Source of the DNA: Coniosporium tulheliwenetii
Taxonomy: Eukaryota > Ascomycota > Dothideomycetes
Length of the DNA stretch: 64,000 nucleotides
NCBI GenBank assembly: GCA_030247845.1
Contig: JAPDRP010000017.1
Location: 682,001-746,000 of the forward strand
Direction: 5' to 3'
Positions 44,548 through 57,526 of the stretch are shown in pieces (within the stretch, counting starts at the first letter, position 1; every line of letters begins with the position of its first letter). The translations under genes were made by a program, and so were the position numbers. The notes beneath the pieces are model-generated. The model had not been told where the DNA came from, did not search any database, and saw nothing but the letters and a program-made list of their open reading frames with translations.

Positions 44548-46505
44548 GTTGGATGGCTTTGGGGTGGACTTTACAATTGTACAGTAGAGAATGCAGGATA
44601 ACTAGAAGTCCACAGAAGACGGACTGATAAGGAGAGCAAAGAAAGGAAGGAGAGTCGATTCGCACCACCTACTATGAACTCCCCCGAAGAGCGTGGCAAG
44701 ACATTGTTTTGTACATGTAGCCGGCCATCGGGCTGGCGCAGGCTCCGCCCTGGGCGGTTAACCAGCTGCCCTATTCTCCGGTGCCTCGCTGCGGCGAGCC
44801 AGGATTGACGGACGGCAGCATCTCAGAAAACCAATGCGGCGGCATAACCGTCGGCCCTTGCAGCAGGGCGAACGACAGTGATGGGGTTGGTGATGGGTGA
44901 TTGGTGTTGAGGTCCATGGGCTGGGCGGCTACAGGCGTTCCTGAAGTGCGTGCGAGATGTGAAACGCACGGATGTCGTGGTGTTGCTGTCGTGTGATTGG
45001 GCGGACGGGGGGATGCTTGGCTGTGGCTTCAAACGAACCCTCTGAAGTCTCCGACTCTCGACCTTCATGCCATTTACTTTTAGCAACACTGCCGACGGCT
45101 CGTTTCATGGCTGCACGTAGAAGAATCCGAGGAAGTTGTGCGGAGTCGTCCGAGGCTGAGATCCATTGCTACCACTGTTGAGTGACTGACGTCCTCCATT
45201 AGAAGATAACTCCAAAGCTCCAGAAAATCCCTTCGCACCCTAACGGCATATCCAATTCTATCTTCTACCCCATCTACCCAAGCACGAAACCTTAACCGAT
45301 CCTACGAGCGGTTCAAGGAATACAACGGTGAACCCAACGGGCAACGTTCGTGCAAGCAGCCCTCGAAGGTTGGAAGGCAGTAACACGACTCCCATAGGAT
45401 GTTATGGGACAGAAGAGGAGGTCTGCCATGCCTGGGTTCGCTCATTCCTGCTCTGTATGGAGAAGCCTACAAAGTCGTTTCGGCACGCGTCAGCAAACCC
45501 ATGGCATGCCTCTCGAGAGCTCGGCGTAGGACGTCATTGCTAATCATGTTGGACGGCAGCATATTGCTGGTAGAAGCGGCGTATCTGTGAAAGCCGACAG
45601 ACAAGTAAGTTGCTGGTGCGCTGACAAGACACTTTACAAGCAAGTCAGAACGCACAGTAATGTATCCTGGTGCAGCACAATAGCACTGGTTTCGCGATGC
45701 ATAAACCTGTGAAACTGCCAAAGGTTGTTGGAGTTTCACGTTTCCCAGCGTTACATGCTAGCAGCGCCCCTCGGTTGCGGTAATGTATTCTAACGGTGAC
45801 GGTCGTGTTCCGCATGAGACGCAACAAGCCGGCAACGGTAGTTAAGGCGATGTACCAACCGACTATGCGGAGAGTATGTGCAGGCATGCCAGGCTCACCC
45901 GGGCACTGAGCAGCTTCGACGCCCCAGTAAAGTTGTAGTCCCCTTAAGATGCATCTGCCTCGCCGGCGCTAGCCTCGTAAGTTCCTTACTCGGTACATCA
46001 CAGTTAATTGACGCTCTCAATATATGCTCGACGTTTACTAGGTACAACAGCGGACCAAGTCCCAGGTATGTACACTGATACTGTCTACGTGCCGTGACGA
46101 TTGTCAGTGATACCGACATGGCCGCCATCTGTCTATACTCCAGAGAGATATCTATCAGAAGTCAGGTGATCAAAACGGCAACAGTCTCAGACTTCATTTA
46201 ATCCTTGATAACAAGATCCCGCGAAGCTGCAACAGATAGTCGGGCTGCCCAGCTTCCTCTACATGTCTGGATCTTTATCTCGTCCGGGGTGTCTCGTGAT
46301 TACGTTGGTGACAGTCGAGTTTCGCCACATTGTTCTCCCTTCCGACGTCAACCTCACTTTACCCCACCTCATTATCCGCAACCCTTCATCCATTACTTCT
46401 ATTATGTGACTCGTATATCTATACAACAGCTCCTGAGCAACTGTGGCCGTCAGACTTGCTCTGCGCCTTCTAAAGGGGCTGGTTGCGCGCTTGTTACGAT
46501 TTGTC
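44548..46505. other. Long intergenic region (divergent)
   Basis: About 2 kb between the start of the membrane-protein gene (minus) and the coiled-coil gene (plus). Only short open frames without family features are present. A split small gene could be missed here. Confidence 0.45.
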
Positions 46506-49500
46506 ATGGCCGCTGAGGCCTCTCCAGCCGTGGAGACCGTTCCCGACAGCATGTCGACGGGCGCCGGCGAGACGCAGCTCTCTGGAGACGGAGCAGGTCT
46601 CCCTCAAGACACCCCCGAGTCCACATTCAGCTCGTCGCACCGTCTCTTTGTGCGACCCTCGTCCGCTGGAGATGACCCGACTCGACATTTCAAGTTTGGC
46701 ATGGCTCAGAAGCAGCAATTAGACTTCACCGGCAACCGGAAGGGGCCAGCTGCAGCACAGATGCCAACCGTAGCAAGCAAGACAAAGACGGAACCTGCCC
46801 ACCCAGCCGCCACGGTCTCTTCGGAGGAGCAGCTCTCAAGAGAACAGGAATCAGGCGATACGCATCCAGTGATCCAGGCAGCAACTTCGAAGTGAGTATC
46901 TACCGTTGACAGTACGCTCTGTATTGCGCTGACAGCCGCCTCACTAGTGAGAACTCCACGGTTTCTGCGCAACCTCCTATGCCCAACACCGTCCCATCAA
47001 CATCATACGAGGCGAACGTCGAGCCGCCAGCCGAGCGTCGAAAGCGACCAAAGAAGAAGCCACGACCACCTTCGTACCAACCGCCACCGCCCTTGCTGCA
47101 AGAGACGGAGGATGTTGTACCGCCGCCAACAGAAACGGCACCAGAGTTACCAAAGAAGACGGGCGATGACATGATACTGGATATCCCGTTTGATGTCCCT
47201 GTGGCCCACGATGTAGCGAAGGAGCCGCCTTCGCCTCGGGCCGCGCATGACGGCAAACCCTTTGACGCCGCTCTGCATCACGTTTCTGACCGCGTCGCAC
47301 CCGTCAAGGTCATGAAAAGGACTAGGACGAATGCCGCGCCACAGAGCTTTCGTACATCTCCAAATCCCAACACCTTCAAAAGCTCCGTTGCGGCTCCCGC
47401 TGCGTCGGCTTCCGGCAGAAGACCTACACGCAAGGCTCCAGCTTTACAGAATGCAGCGACGGTTCCGGCCGGACCGGGGCAGCCGTCAATCACTGACATG
47501 TTCCAGTTTTTGGGCTGGATGGTCCAAGAAGAGCAACGGAAGCAGTCTCAGACCGTTCAGGCCCAGCAAGCGCTACAGCAACGGGAACTCACAAGCATCG
47601 AAGCCGCGAAGCAAGCTGTGGAAGCAGAGCTGACTCGCTCTAAGCAAGCGAACCAGGACCTCGCCGTCAAGCTGCAGCAGTCTGAGGACAAGATCGGCCG
47701 CTACAGCGAAAGGGTCTCTGGGTTACAAAAGTTTGTTGGTGGACTTGGTAATGATCTTCACAAACTACAGATCGAGAGCAAAGGCTTCCAGCGCCAATGC
47801 ACCGAGTTGGTAAGCGAGAGTAGCGAGCAGAGTGTTGAACGAGAACGGCTCAAGGAGGACATTGCTGCATGCGTCAGAAGATCAGCTCAGATTAGGAAGG
47901 ATCTCAAACAGACGGCTTCCGAAGCTGCCGTCTGCATTCAGGGCCTTGAGCAATCCAAAGACTTTCTTGAGAAGCAGCTGAACGAGAAGGTTGGTGTGCT
48001 CGTCGAAGAACGGGACCGACGGGTGGCTTTGGAGAAGCAACTGCAGACTACCATCGACAGCCAAGAGGCCATCAAGATGCTGATTGGCCGAAGCGAGAAC
48101 CACTTGCTTGACAGACTTGTTCAGCTTGCAGGAGACATCGAAGAGGGCCACGGCAAGCTTGCAGAGAACGGGGAGCAAATTGGAGGCCGGCTTGCTGAGT
48201 GCTTGACGACAATCCGAGAGCTCGAGCGTCCAGATTCGACAGCGGCGGACGACATGCAACGGATGCAAGAGGTCATTACGCACTTGACCTTACAGTAAGT
48301 TGTCCCAACCGACGTTGAATTACCTTACCACGGCCCTTTGCTGGGCGTTCCATGCATGAGTAACGTCCCTACTGACATTCGCATAGGTTCGACAAGTGTT
48401 TGACCTCCATCAAAGACATGCGTCTGGATGCAGACTCCGCCAGGAAGTCTCAGGGTCAGAACTTGAACGAACAGCTTCAGGAGTTGAAGTCCGAACTCGA
48501 CGTGTCTCAGTCCTTGCGCGCTCAATTGGATGCATTGCGCGAGTCACACTCCACTCTTGTAGCAAGTGCAGCTTCCAAAGACGCCAGAATGTCTGATTTG
48601 CAGGAGCAACTGAGAAATCTACTATCAGCCGAGAACTCTTACAAGAACAGGATCTCTGACCTTGAAGCGGAGATTCTCCGTCTCAAGACCTTACCGCCGG
48701 TTGATGGGGACGTTGATGGGATTTCACGGCTCATTGAAGTTGAATCTCAGGCTGCACGCCTTCGCAACGAACTGGAGGCTGCACGGTCGGAGGTGCATAG
48801 CGGCGCGGAGAAGCTGCGCATCAGCGTTGAGAGTGAAGACAACCTCCACACACAGCTTGCGAAGCTCCAGGTAAGTACTGGCAGCTCAGTCGTTGACATC
48901 CTTACTGATGGGCTATCTCTACAGAGTGATCTGAAAGACGCGGAAAACAAGGCCGCAAAAGCAATTGCGGAGGAGAATGACCAAGAACGCAAGGTACGTA
49001 TAAGCTTATCCCGTGCGCCTGTCCTCCACAGACTTTAGACTCAGGCCTCTGCCACCTTCGGCAGATGGTGAAGTATAGAGCTCATGATCTTCAAATCTAG
49101 GCATCCGAGCGTCTCAACGACATGCGCAGGACTCTATCGAAGGAAGCCAAGCGCCTGCGCCAGGAAGACATCGCCGACCACGAGAATAAGCTTCACCAGG
49201 CTAACAAGAAGAAATGTGACATCGAGGCGTCGCTCAAGGAGGCTTCGTCGGCTCTATTGTCGACACAGGAGAGGTTGCAGGAGCTTGATGATCAGTGCCG
49301 CGCGAAGGACGCCCAGATAACTGCGCTGTTACACGCACGCGCCGTTAGCGATGCGACGATCAAGGAGCTTCAGCACTTCATCGACACTACCGGTCTATCA
49401 AAAGAAGATAGTGAACACATGAGAGGGGAGCTGGAGCGCTTGAAGGAGCAATCACAGGCCAAGGACCTCGAGATCAATCTCCTGAAAGGAGAGCAGGCAG

Positions 49501-51614
49501 CAAACCTGAGCAAGATTGGTACACTCCAGGGAAGTTTAGATCAAGCGGAAACTGCAAGGCGCTCCGCTGAAGCTGCTGCGCTCAGGTTACAAGAGGAAGC
49601 CGATGCGGCGCTTCAAGAGAGCAATGATGCTACCAGCAAAGAGTTTCAGTGCCACCGCGAGTTACTTCAAGCGGCTGAGGACGCTAGGAAGCAAGCCGAA
49701 ATTGCTCTCGAGCGAAGCCGTAGGAAAGCAGAAGCTGCCGTAAAAGAGCTCCAAGAGCGGTGCGTGCGAGAGAAGGAAGATCTGCATCAGCAGCTTACTC
49801 AAGCCGAACACACAAAAAAGGAGACCGAGCTCAAATACCAAGAAGTCCGCCGTGACGCCGAGGAAGCCTTGAAGAAGCAGCAAGAGAAGACCCGTGGTGA
49901 CCTTGGAGAGCTGCAGCGGCGCCTCTACGAAGCAGAAGCAGTTACTGAGCGCGTTCGTAGAGCAGATCAAGACGAAATCGAACGTCAGAGGGCAGCGGGC
50001 CAGCGTCTGCTCAGTGCCGCCGAGGAACGCGCATTGCAGGCCAAAACTGAACTCGCTGAGCTGCGCAGCAACTTGAGGGCCCAGATTGAGCGGCAACCAG
50101 CCCCAATTAGCGTGTCGAAGTATCATAATGTTAAGGTAAGTGGCTCGAGATCCTGGCACATGTGAGCGATCGAAGTCAAGTTACACCGGAGCGTAACATC
50201 GGCCCGAAGTGACATTCCCGACACCTTTTGATCAAGCTGTATGTTGGTAACGCTCTCCATGGTCATCTGCAAGGTCACCAAAGGCTTGCTCCTTACGATG
50301 GAAGCCGCAACCATTGCAGCCTTGATTCTCACCGGGCGTCACGAGGCGTGAACCGAATCGATGCTTTTGCAGCTTGCTGTGTTGATCTTTATCTTTCTTT
50401 CTTCTCTGAGATCGAATACTGACACGTACGCCTAGGTTAAGGACGGCCAAGATGCGCAAAGCACGTCATCCGTAGGGAAGACGAACAGTTCGGCCTTTGC
50501 CCCACAAATCCGTTTTGACCGACCCGATACTTCGCATGGTGTGGAAACCCCTCCGGCTGCGGTGGATTCCGAACATTTTAAGAAGCCAAGGCAGAAGGTA
50601 GATCGAAATAGCAACTCGGTGATCGAGCGCAGTTCTCAGGATACAGCAAAGCCGCTCTCGTACGTTCGCCTCGCAGATCCTGCGCTACTAGAGAACGAAG
50701 ACGTACCACACGTGTCATTCTCACATGAGGTAGTACCGGAAACGCAGCCGGAATCTGGGCCGACGATGAGTTTCTCGCAATTCAACGAGAGTCTCGGAAG
50801 GTCGCCCCCAGCACCTCGGACCAGCTCCTCTTCTCTGCTGTCCGAATTGGAAAACACTCGTACACCAAGCGAGCTGGCTATGCGCCAGAGCCAGCGTGAG
50901 AAGCCTGCTGTGCCTGCCGCACAGCGAGCGTTGCAAGAGTTACCCATTGAGACCGTATCTCAGCGCCACATGAATCGGACCCCTAACGAGCAACGCGAGG
51001 CGTCGAGCAGCACCGGCCTAGTCGTGGAGGATGAGTACGAAGAAGACTTTTCCTCATCTACTCGGCCAAAGTCTCAGGCCAACATGGCTTCACGCATGGC
51101 GCCCAACACTCAGAACCTGTTCATGCGTCAGCTGCCTACCCACACCGAAGAGCATCTTGCACTTACGATGTTCGCCAGTACCTCTCAGCGTGCGCCACAA
51201 CAGTTCGGTATGTCTCAATCCAAGACCAAGTGTGGCGGTTCGAGCTCGCCGCCCTTCATCCACCAGGAGCCGAGGTCGTCACAAAAAGTCAAAACCTATC
51301 ACCAACCGTCGTCCCGGCCGCAATCGGCCGCAAAGAGCTCTGCAGCTGAGCATAGCGTGAAGCGTCGTGGCTCTAATAATCTGGAACCTCCCAGCAGCAA
51401 GCGCGCAAAGACTCCTATGCCTGCTACTCCTCGTAACCCTGTCAACACCAGCGTCTCCAGATCGCAATCCTCTTCGGCCCATCCGCTGGGATCAAGTCGT
51501 ATCCGATCTTCCCACATCGGTCACAGCAGCTCCGGGAAAGCCGGTCGGCGGAAGTCGGCCAGCAAAGGTGTGTCAAGTCGTACACCCAATCTCCAACGAC
51601 ATCCTAATCGTTGA
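46506..51614 (+). CDS. Large coiled-coil protein, 1,499 residues, unknown family
   Basis: Six exons: 46506-46891, 46948-48294, 48387-48870, 48925-48993, 49101-50135 and 50436-51614. Donors are GTGAGT, GTAAGT or GTACGT, acceptors TAG or CAG, and all phases agree. The last intron is long (300 nt). The N-terminal region is disordered with a basic patch (ERRKRPKKKPRPPSYQPPPP), then PSITDMFQFLGWMVQEEQRK. From about residue 330 to 1100 it is continuous heptad coiled coil, rich in E, K, Q, L, A (QLQTTIDSQEAIKML, ELERLKEQSQAKDLEINLLK). The C-terminal 390 residues are Ser/Arg/Pro-rich and disordered with SRSQSSSAHPLGSSRIRSS. It has no motor, SMC hinge or other named domain. A nuclear or cytoskeletal scaffold role is inference. 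The frame is intact. Confidence 0.85.
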
Positions 51615-52222
51615 GAATGATAGGCGATCGCTACAATCTACGCTTCACACAAGAGATTACTAAATCGTGAGAAATCGTGAAAACACATCGACTGTCTGAG
51701 CGCCGCAACGTGCGAATGGAAGTGGCTTGCTCTGGAGCGTCGCTGGGATACTTCTAGCAGCGGAGACGGTTACTCTTCAATTGCTCGATTCATCCCGCTT
51801 GCTATCTGCGCGAATTATCTACGGTCTGTTGATTTGTTGCTGCGGAACTTTGTTTGCTTACTCCGTAGCCCAATGTGGGAATGGCGGAGCTTTGAATGTT
51901 TCTTCGCTTGATCTTACAAAGGCGCATATTGCTGTACATATATGCTGTCCATCAAGCCAGAGCTAGCTGAGCTCATCCTCACACGAACTCCGTACGCCGA
52001 TGTATGCCGCAAATGCGCAACGATGCACCACTTCTCCCTGCCACTACAAATGCATCCGTGACACAACACCGCCCTTCGTGCCCCTCCATGGTCTGTCCTG
52101 TACACGCGTACAGCCAAGATGCCCACATCCCTCCAGTCCATACACCCGAGAGCTGTCGGGTACCACACGCGTCCACCCCCGCGGATGCCTTTGCCCGTAA
52201 TATCCACCAGCCGCATGCGTGA
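51615..52222. other. Convergent intergenic region
   Basis: About 600 nt between the 3' ends of the coiled-coil gene and bL33m. No coding feature is accepted. Confidence 0.5.
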
Positions 52223-52713
52223 CTACCGCGATCCACCGCGCTTCTGCTCAAGAAACAGGACTTTCTTCCGCACTGCGATGTCGAGGGAGTCAGCCAGTCC
52301 TTCAAACCCTTTCCGGACCCTTCCAAGCCCCTCCACCCATATCAGCCCGCTCGCTTCCCCTTCTTGTCCTCTAACCACGCCAACCCAGCCCCAACAGGTC
52401 TACTGTGTATATAGGTGTAGACGTACCGACAGGATCGTACTTGAGCATGCTAAGCGGGCGATGCGTTCGCGGGCGCGTGAAGGTCTTGTAATAGCCTGTC
52501 AGGGCCATGGAGATGAGGCGGACGGTTATGGTGCGGGATTTTGCTATTTGAGGGACGGGAGGTTAGCTTGCTGGCTTTTTGGGATGCTTGGGTATTCGGG
52601 GTTGGAGGACTGGGGGACTAGGCGTGGAGAGTGGGAGGCGGGGATCGGGGGATTGGGCTCTTGTGATGGTGTGGAGAGAGAGGGAGGAAGGACGATGTAC
52701 CTTTCTTCGCCAT
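52223..52713 (-). CDS. MRPL39: Mitochondrial large-subunit ribosomal protein bL33m
   Basis: Three tiny exons on the minus strand: 52713-52701 (13 nt), 52543-52427 (117 nt) and 52272-52223 (50 nt). Introns are 157 and 154 nt (GTACAT...TAG and GTACGT...CAG). Spliced length is 59 residues: MAKKAKSRTITVRLISMALT, GYYKTFTRPRTHRPLSMLKY, DPVVRKKVLFLEQKRGGSR. This matches bacterial and mitochondrial L33: the N-terminal KAKSRTI, strand-forming RLISMALTGYYKT, the R-P-R basic loop, LSMLKYDPVVRKKVLF and a C-terminal E-x-K. It is a structural protein of the mitochondrial large ribosomal subunit. Mitochondrial L33 forms often lack the zinc-binding cysteines, as here. Both introns fall in phase 1, and every boundary preserves the known sequence. 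The gene is invisible to any length-filtered frame search. Confidence 0.93.
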
Positions 52714-55350
52714 TGCGGTAGATACGGGCGACGGCGAGGGGATGCGCTGAGAGTGAGGCTCTGTTGCTTGAGGTGATGGGAGAGACGGGAGTTGCCGTTA
52801 GTGAAAAGTATATCACGTGCCCAGCCCTATCTGCTGAGGCTTCCAAGGTTCACAGTTGCAAGGCACGTTGAGGCTCAACTCAGCTCCCAGAGACATTTGC
52901 TCTTACTGACTCATCAAGGCAGTGCCTCTTTCTGCTCACCGCTATCCTTGAGGAGAATTCAACTGTAGTATGGCGGCACCGAACTCACGATCAGTTCAGG
53001 CCCCCAGTTGAGCGAGAGCGATCGTGAAGGCAGGTTGCAGGTGGTTGTGGCTATGACAAGTAACCGCCGCGCATAAGAGGCATTGGTCAAAGACTGATAT
53101 GCTGCATGCCTTTCCGCGATCACCTGCGTGCTGTAAATGCGGCATCCCAGAATACGAAGCACTGCCGCGCCGCTCAAGCTTATGCCGCGAAGACCCTTCT
53201 ACTTGGCTTCGATGGTGGCAGACGGAGCTGAAACGGAGATAACAGCACCTCAGGCATGCCCCATCATTGCCACTCTGCTCTTTACTCCGGCCGCAAGATC
53301 CGATGAGGGCAAATCCCGTTGACTACAGAATCAAAGTAGGACACCGTGGTACATTGACACGTGCGAACGTGTCCCAGAAGCATATCCAAGCGCCAGTTCT
53401 TGGCTCCACGAGGTGATGATGATCTGCTGAGATAGACGACCCACACAGAAGCGATCAGGTCAGAAGAAGTGGCGCGCGCGCATCCGGCTGAGGCCGTGAA
53501 CCCGCAAAATCTCCGTCGAAAATGCTTGGTGCCGGGGAATCAAGACCGGCCCAGCCTCTCAGGGCTGACGTCTTGCGCAAGCCTCTTTGTGGGGAAACGC
53601 ACGTCAGCCAGGCGTCGTCGATGGAAGTTTTTGGCCTGAGTAACGCGCAGCGACGGACACTGAAGGTTTTGACACCCCCGGGCTCTTCCGATCTGAGGTG
53701 ATGGTAGCCTGTGGGTCACGGGAACTTGTGCTTACAGGGTAAGCCTGCCTGAGGATACGGCCGCTGACAAACGAGCAACTGAGGACTCACGTGGACGTCT
53801 GTTAAAGATTGTCCGTGCTTATCGTCTGCGCCGCGCTCTGCAGGACAGAGGCAGGTGATGTTGGCGGACGTGAAGCCATAGCCCTACAGGGCAGAGAGGA
53901 CATGGACTGATTCGTCAAAATAACGGCCACGCAGGGACGCAGACGGGATATGCAAAAACCGGTCAGCCAAAAGCGGATGCTGGCTTTGCCAAGTGGAAAA
54001 GAACAACGCTAAGAGATGTGATGGACAAGGGGAGCGTTCGGCGCAAGGCGACGGAGATTGACGTAGATTCGAGTCACAACTACAACAACGGCAAGAACGA
54101 CGATAGACGCGCTTCTGCCGATGAGCGGGAGCAGACAGGAGATGTCATGTGCGACTGTTTGCTTGTCCAATTGCTCCCGCTGCCGCGGACAGGAGTAATA
54201 CACGACATAGTCATAGGTACTCGCTCGAGACCGCGAAACAAAACACAGAGACGGATGGAAAGGTACTTGAGCCATGTAGTATAAATACTGGAAGGAGAGT
54301 GTTCTCAGGACTTATCTGCAATCGCGATCTTGCGGACAGCGACAATACGAGCATCCTGGTTCCATTGCATCCACTGCCTCCACGCATGAGTCTGCGCCGA
54401 TGAACAACCCTCTATCGCGACAGCGATGGCGCCTGTCATGGTGGAGCGGTGTCACGGCGACGACAGATGCAGCAGAAGCGCGCTTGCTGGGGTGATTCGC
54501 ACCAGCCTTTCCCGTGTGAGCGAGGGCTAAACTGGAAACGGATGCGCCGGAGGCACTGCTTCACCGACGATGCCCTCCTCTCTCTCCTCAACACGACACC
54601 CAATATCGCTCGCGACGCCGGATGGGGGCGGAGTCAACGCGATCTGAGACCAAAGCCGGCGCAGCAAGCTCGATCTTCTTCCCGTCTGCGTCTCGCGGCA
54701 AGCACAGGTGGGGAGCTCATGCCCTGTTCTTGTTTGCCATGGCTTGCCGCTGCCTGGCTGCCAGTCATCCGCGCCTGCTCGAGCTGCTCGGCTTCCCCAC
54801 CACCCCAGCATCCAGCCAATAATGGCCCGAGGGCAGCCTACGTCCTAACACAGTTCGAGGCAAGTTTCTGGAGTGTTTCGCTCGCGACGGCTTTCGTCAT
54901 GCCCAGTGTCCGCACACCCTCCCCACCACATTGCGCCGGATCGGTTGCAGGAAGCCGTTGCTTGTAAGCTGCCTTGGGTATCTTCGTCTTCCTGGTGCTT
55001 TGAGGCGCGGTACAACGCCAATGCCAGGCATCCGCGCCATGGGGACACATGGGACATCTGTGTAGAGTCAGACAGGTAGGATATATCTTTTCCGTCGTTC
55101 CCTGCTGTCGCGCAGTCTGTCAATTCTCTCGCAATCCTTCAGAGTATCATACCATATTTAGCATTCGAGTCTGAAACGTTGCTCCCACACCCTCTTGCCA
55201 AAGCTCCGTTGCCCTGTTTCGGCAACCCGCTATCCGCCATATTGTCACCACCACCAACATCAATTACCGGATTAAAGCCTGCCAACACCCGTCGTCAAGT
55301 TGGCGCCGCTTCTCAAGTCCATCCTTAAAAACGCGCGAACAATTAACATC
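52714..55350. other. Long intergenic region
   Basis: About 2.6 kb between bL33m (minus) and the CxxC protein (plus). Several 60-170 codon frames occur in GC-rich sequence, but none has domain-like content or convincing splice partners. The last 300 nt before 55351 look like promoter/5' UTR. Confidence 0.45.
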
Positions 55351-56049
55351 ATGCCTTCCGTTCATCGTCAACACGGCGCAATGCCCACCGTCATCCACGC
55401 CAAGCCTAAGGACGACCGCATAGTTGGCTTCCGCTCCAACCCGGTGGACGGCATCTCGCGGCCAGTCTCAGACTCGGAGCACTGGGCGCTCTACAACTTT
55501 GAGATGCATGCTCGGCATTGCGAGAGCTGTTCCCGACCATACGAAGTCCACCGGTCCGGCCGCCGCCTGTGTGACACCGGGCACCGGCTCGCACAGGAAG
55601 TCGCGACCTTCATCTACAATCTAGAGGGTATCCCCTACTCGACGCAGAAGGAAGAAGGCCGGATCATCCGCGTCGAGATCCCGCATGGCTACAGCCAGAC
55701 AAAAGGACTGCTCAAAGCCATGGAGCGGAGCCTACGTCACCGACGCCAACAGGATCCGTTCGTCAGCATGGACAGGACCTATTACATCGCTCCCCGACCG
55801 GTTGAGCGAACGTGGAAAGGGGTAAAGGTGGAGCAGCCGAGGAAGCCGGATAAGGCAAGCAGCACGGCCGCTACCGTGGATTATCCGATCCGGGAGCGGA
55901 AAGCCACCGTTGATGTCTCGAAACGTGGTTCGCTTTACCAGGCCGACATTGCGGAACAGCGCAGGGCGTACAAGAGCTACAACGTTGAGATCCGCGAGCC
56001 ATCGCGGCGGGACAGAGATGAGCGGAGATCGTCGGGCTACTACCGTTGA
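55351..56049 (+). CDS. Small conserved-looking protein with CxxC-type motif
   Basis: ATG 55351 (catcATGcc) to a stop at 56047-56049, 232 residues, single exon. The frame stays open upstream to 55300, but without an ATG. The N-terminal half contains EHWALYNFEMHARHCESCSR, PYEVHRSGRRLCDTGHRLAQ and EVATFIYNLEGIPYSTQKEE. A C-x2-C pair plus a later C and H (CESC...LCDTGH) could bind zinc. The C-terminal half is basic, Arg/Ser-rich and disordered. Related blocks are familiar from hypothetical proteins of filamentous ascomycetes, but I know no function. There is no signal peptide. A tandem GTCGTTGGGG repeat follows the stop. Confidence 0.8.
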   Translation: MPSVHRQHGAMPTVIHAKPKDDRIVGFRSNPVDGISRPVSDSEHWALYNFEMHARHCESCSRPYEVHRSGRRLCDTGHRLAQEVATFIYNLEGIPYSTQKEEGRIIRVEIPHGYSQTKGLLKAMERSLRHRRQQDPFVSMDRTYYIAPRPVERTWKGVKVEQPRKPDKASSTAATVDYPIRERKATVDVSKRGSLYQADIAEQRRAYKSYNVEIREPSRRDRDERRSSGYYR

Positions 56050-56977
56050 AGAGTAGGAGATGGTTCTTGGGTCGTTGGGGTCGTTGGGGTCGTTGGGGTC
56101 GTTGAGTTTCGTGCTTACCCTTCGATTTCTTTATCCATCAATTCGCATTCGGTCCATGTTGCCGTACATGAAGGGGATTACACCGCTTCGTGGCGTACTC
56201 CACCTCAATCGCCTCCATCAGCACCAGTCAGACCACCGCTTGCAAGCGGCATCGCCACATCGACGGAAGACTTGGGAAGCTTTTCCTTCCAGAACCCTCT
56301 TACAGAATGGAGCAAAACCACTTGCAGGTTCTCTAAATACGTTGGACGCATCTGCACATAGCGGGTGTGGATCGGATTCAGCAAGGTTGATCATGCAGGA
56401 TATAACACCGCTGCACCCAGTGGAAAAATAGAAGGATTCCAAAGCTGGTGCTGTTTCCGAGCAGGATGAGTTTTCGCACTCAGTAACTCGAGCGTCTTGG
56501 GTTTCGTTGGCACGTTGTGCTTTCCCAGATGTGTAATCAGAATGACCAGGAGCCAGGCGGGGCTTCTAGGAGGCACACCCTCTCTCTCTGTAACTTGATA
56601 CGTTGAATGAAGGAATTGCGTCGGCGACGATACTATTGTCGGTTCATGCAGGAGGAAGTACTTCGACCAATCGAAAGGATTTCTGCATTTCGTATGCAAG
56701 ATTCGATGCGTAACAGCTCTGTCTTTGACAACATCGCCCTTGACTGTTTACGACTACTTTTTTGCAGACATGATCGCTCTCCTCCACGGGAGTGTATGTA
56801 TTGAGTTGCGCATCGAGTCTTGAGGAATAGTCGAGGTCTCGAATATGTATGTAACATGACATCACCGCTTTGCCTGATCTTAATTCAGAGCAACCCTCGC
56901 ATGAAAGCGACATTGCAACACTGCCACGTACCGTATCAAAAGACCCTTTTTGAATTCCCAGAAATATCACAAATACC
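56050..56977. other. Intergenic region
   Basis: About 930 nt. It starts with the GTCGTTGGGG tandem repeat; no coding feature was recognised in the rest. The final part should contain the SnoaL-like promoter. Confidence 0.5.
56070..56105 (+). repeat. 10-bp tandem repeat (gtcgttgggg)
   Basis: About 3.5-4 copies of gtcgttgggg follow the stop codon of the CxxC protein by about 20 nt, in its likely 3' UTR. Confidence 0.8.
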
Positions 56978-57526
56978 ATGGCGAACGAGATACCCTGCAA
57001 GATCACAACCACCCAAACGGCCGAGGAAGAGGTACCCACCCGCCCACCACCCTCCACAAGCAAATCCCAACTGCCCACTCGCTGAGTACAGAAAAACATC
57101 GCCGTCGCCAAAGAATACATGAGTATATCCTACTCGCCCAAGAACAACAATGGGCGCTCCTCCGTAGAGCACCTCTGCACCCCGGACGCCTGGTTCCACG
57201 CCCCGACCACCTTCCCCGACTGCAAGACGCCGCTTGACTATGCCGACTCGCACGCCAAGGTCATGGCGAGCGTCGCGGACCTGCACATCAAGTCCTACGA
57301 CATCGTCTTCGCGAAGGACGGGCACGTGCTGCTGAAGTATTCGGCTGAGGGCAGCCATTGCGGTGAGCCGCATAATGGAATCGAGCCGACGGGGCGCAAG
57401 GCGAGTTGGGAGGCGGCGGCGATATTTGAGATTAAGGATGGGAAAGTGCACAGTTTTACGAAGCAGTGGGATAAGTTGAATATGTTTAAGCAGTTGGGGT
57501 GGATGAAGGGGGATGAGTATGCGTAG
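56978..57526 (+). CDS. SnoaL-like / NTF2-fold protein
   Basis: Exons 56978-57031 and 57092-57526 (60-nt intron, GTACCC...ACAG, branch CTGAG), 162 residues. Exon 1 (MANEIPCKITTTQTAEEE) splices in frame to KNIAVAKEYMSISYSPKNNN. Landmarks of the SnoaL-like polyketide-cyclase/ester-cyclase fold are an N-terminal helix followed by GRSSVEHLCTPDAWFHAPTT, a central DLHIKSYDIVFAKDGHVLLK and a C-terminal strand pair AIFEIKDGKVHSFTKQWDKL. NTF2-fold proteins of this kind include cyclases, isomerases and non-enzymatic ligand binders, so the reaction is not predictable. The gene is convergent with the FAH-like gene; a shared pathway with it and the P450 is speculation. Confidence 0.8.

Noticed and set aside
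50136..50435. Hidden extra exon in the 300-nt intron of the coiled-coil gene
   Set aside because: No stretch with matching phase and coiled-coil composition between good splice sites was found.
54449..54967. 172-codon plus-strand frame
   Set aside because: GC-rich sequence with a competing antisense frame; no domain, signal peptide or conserved block.
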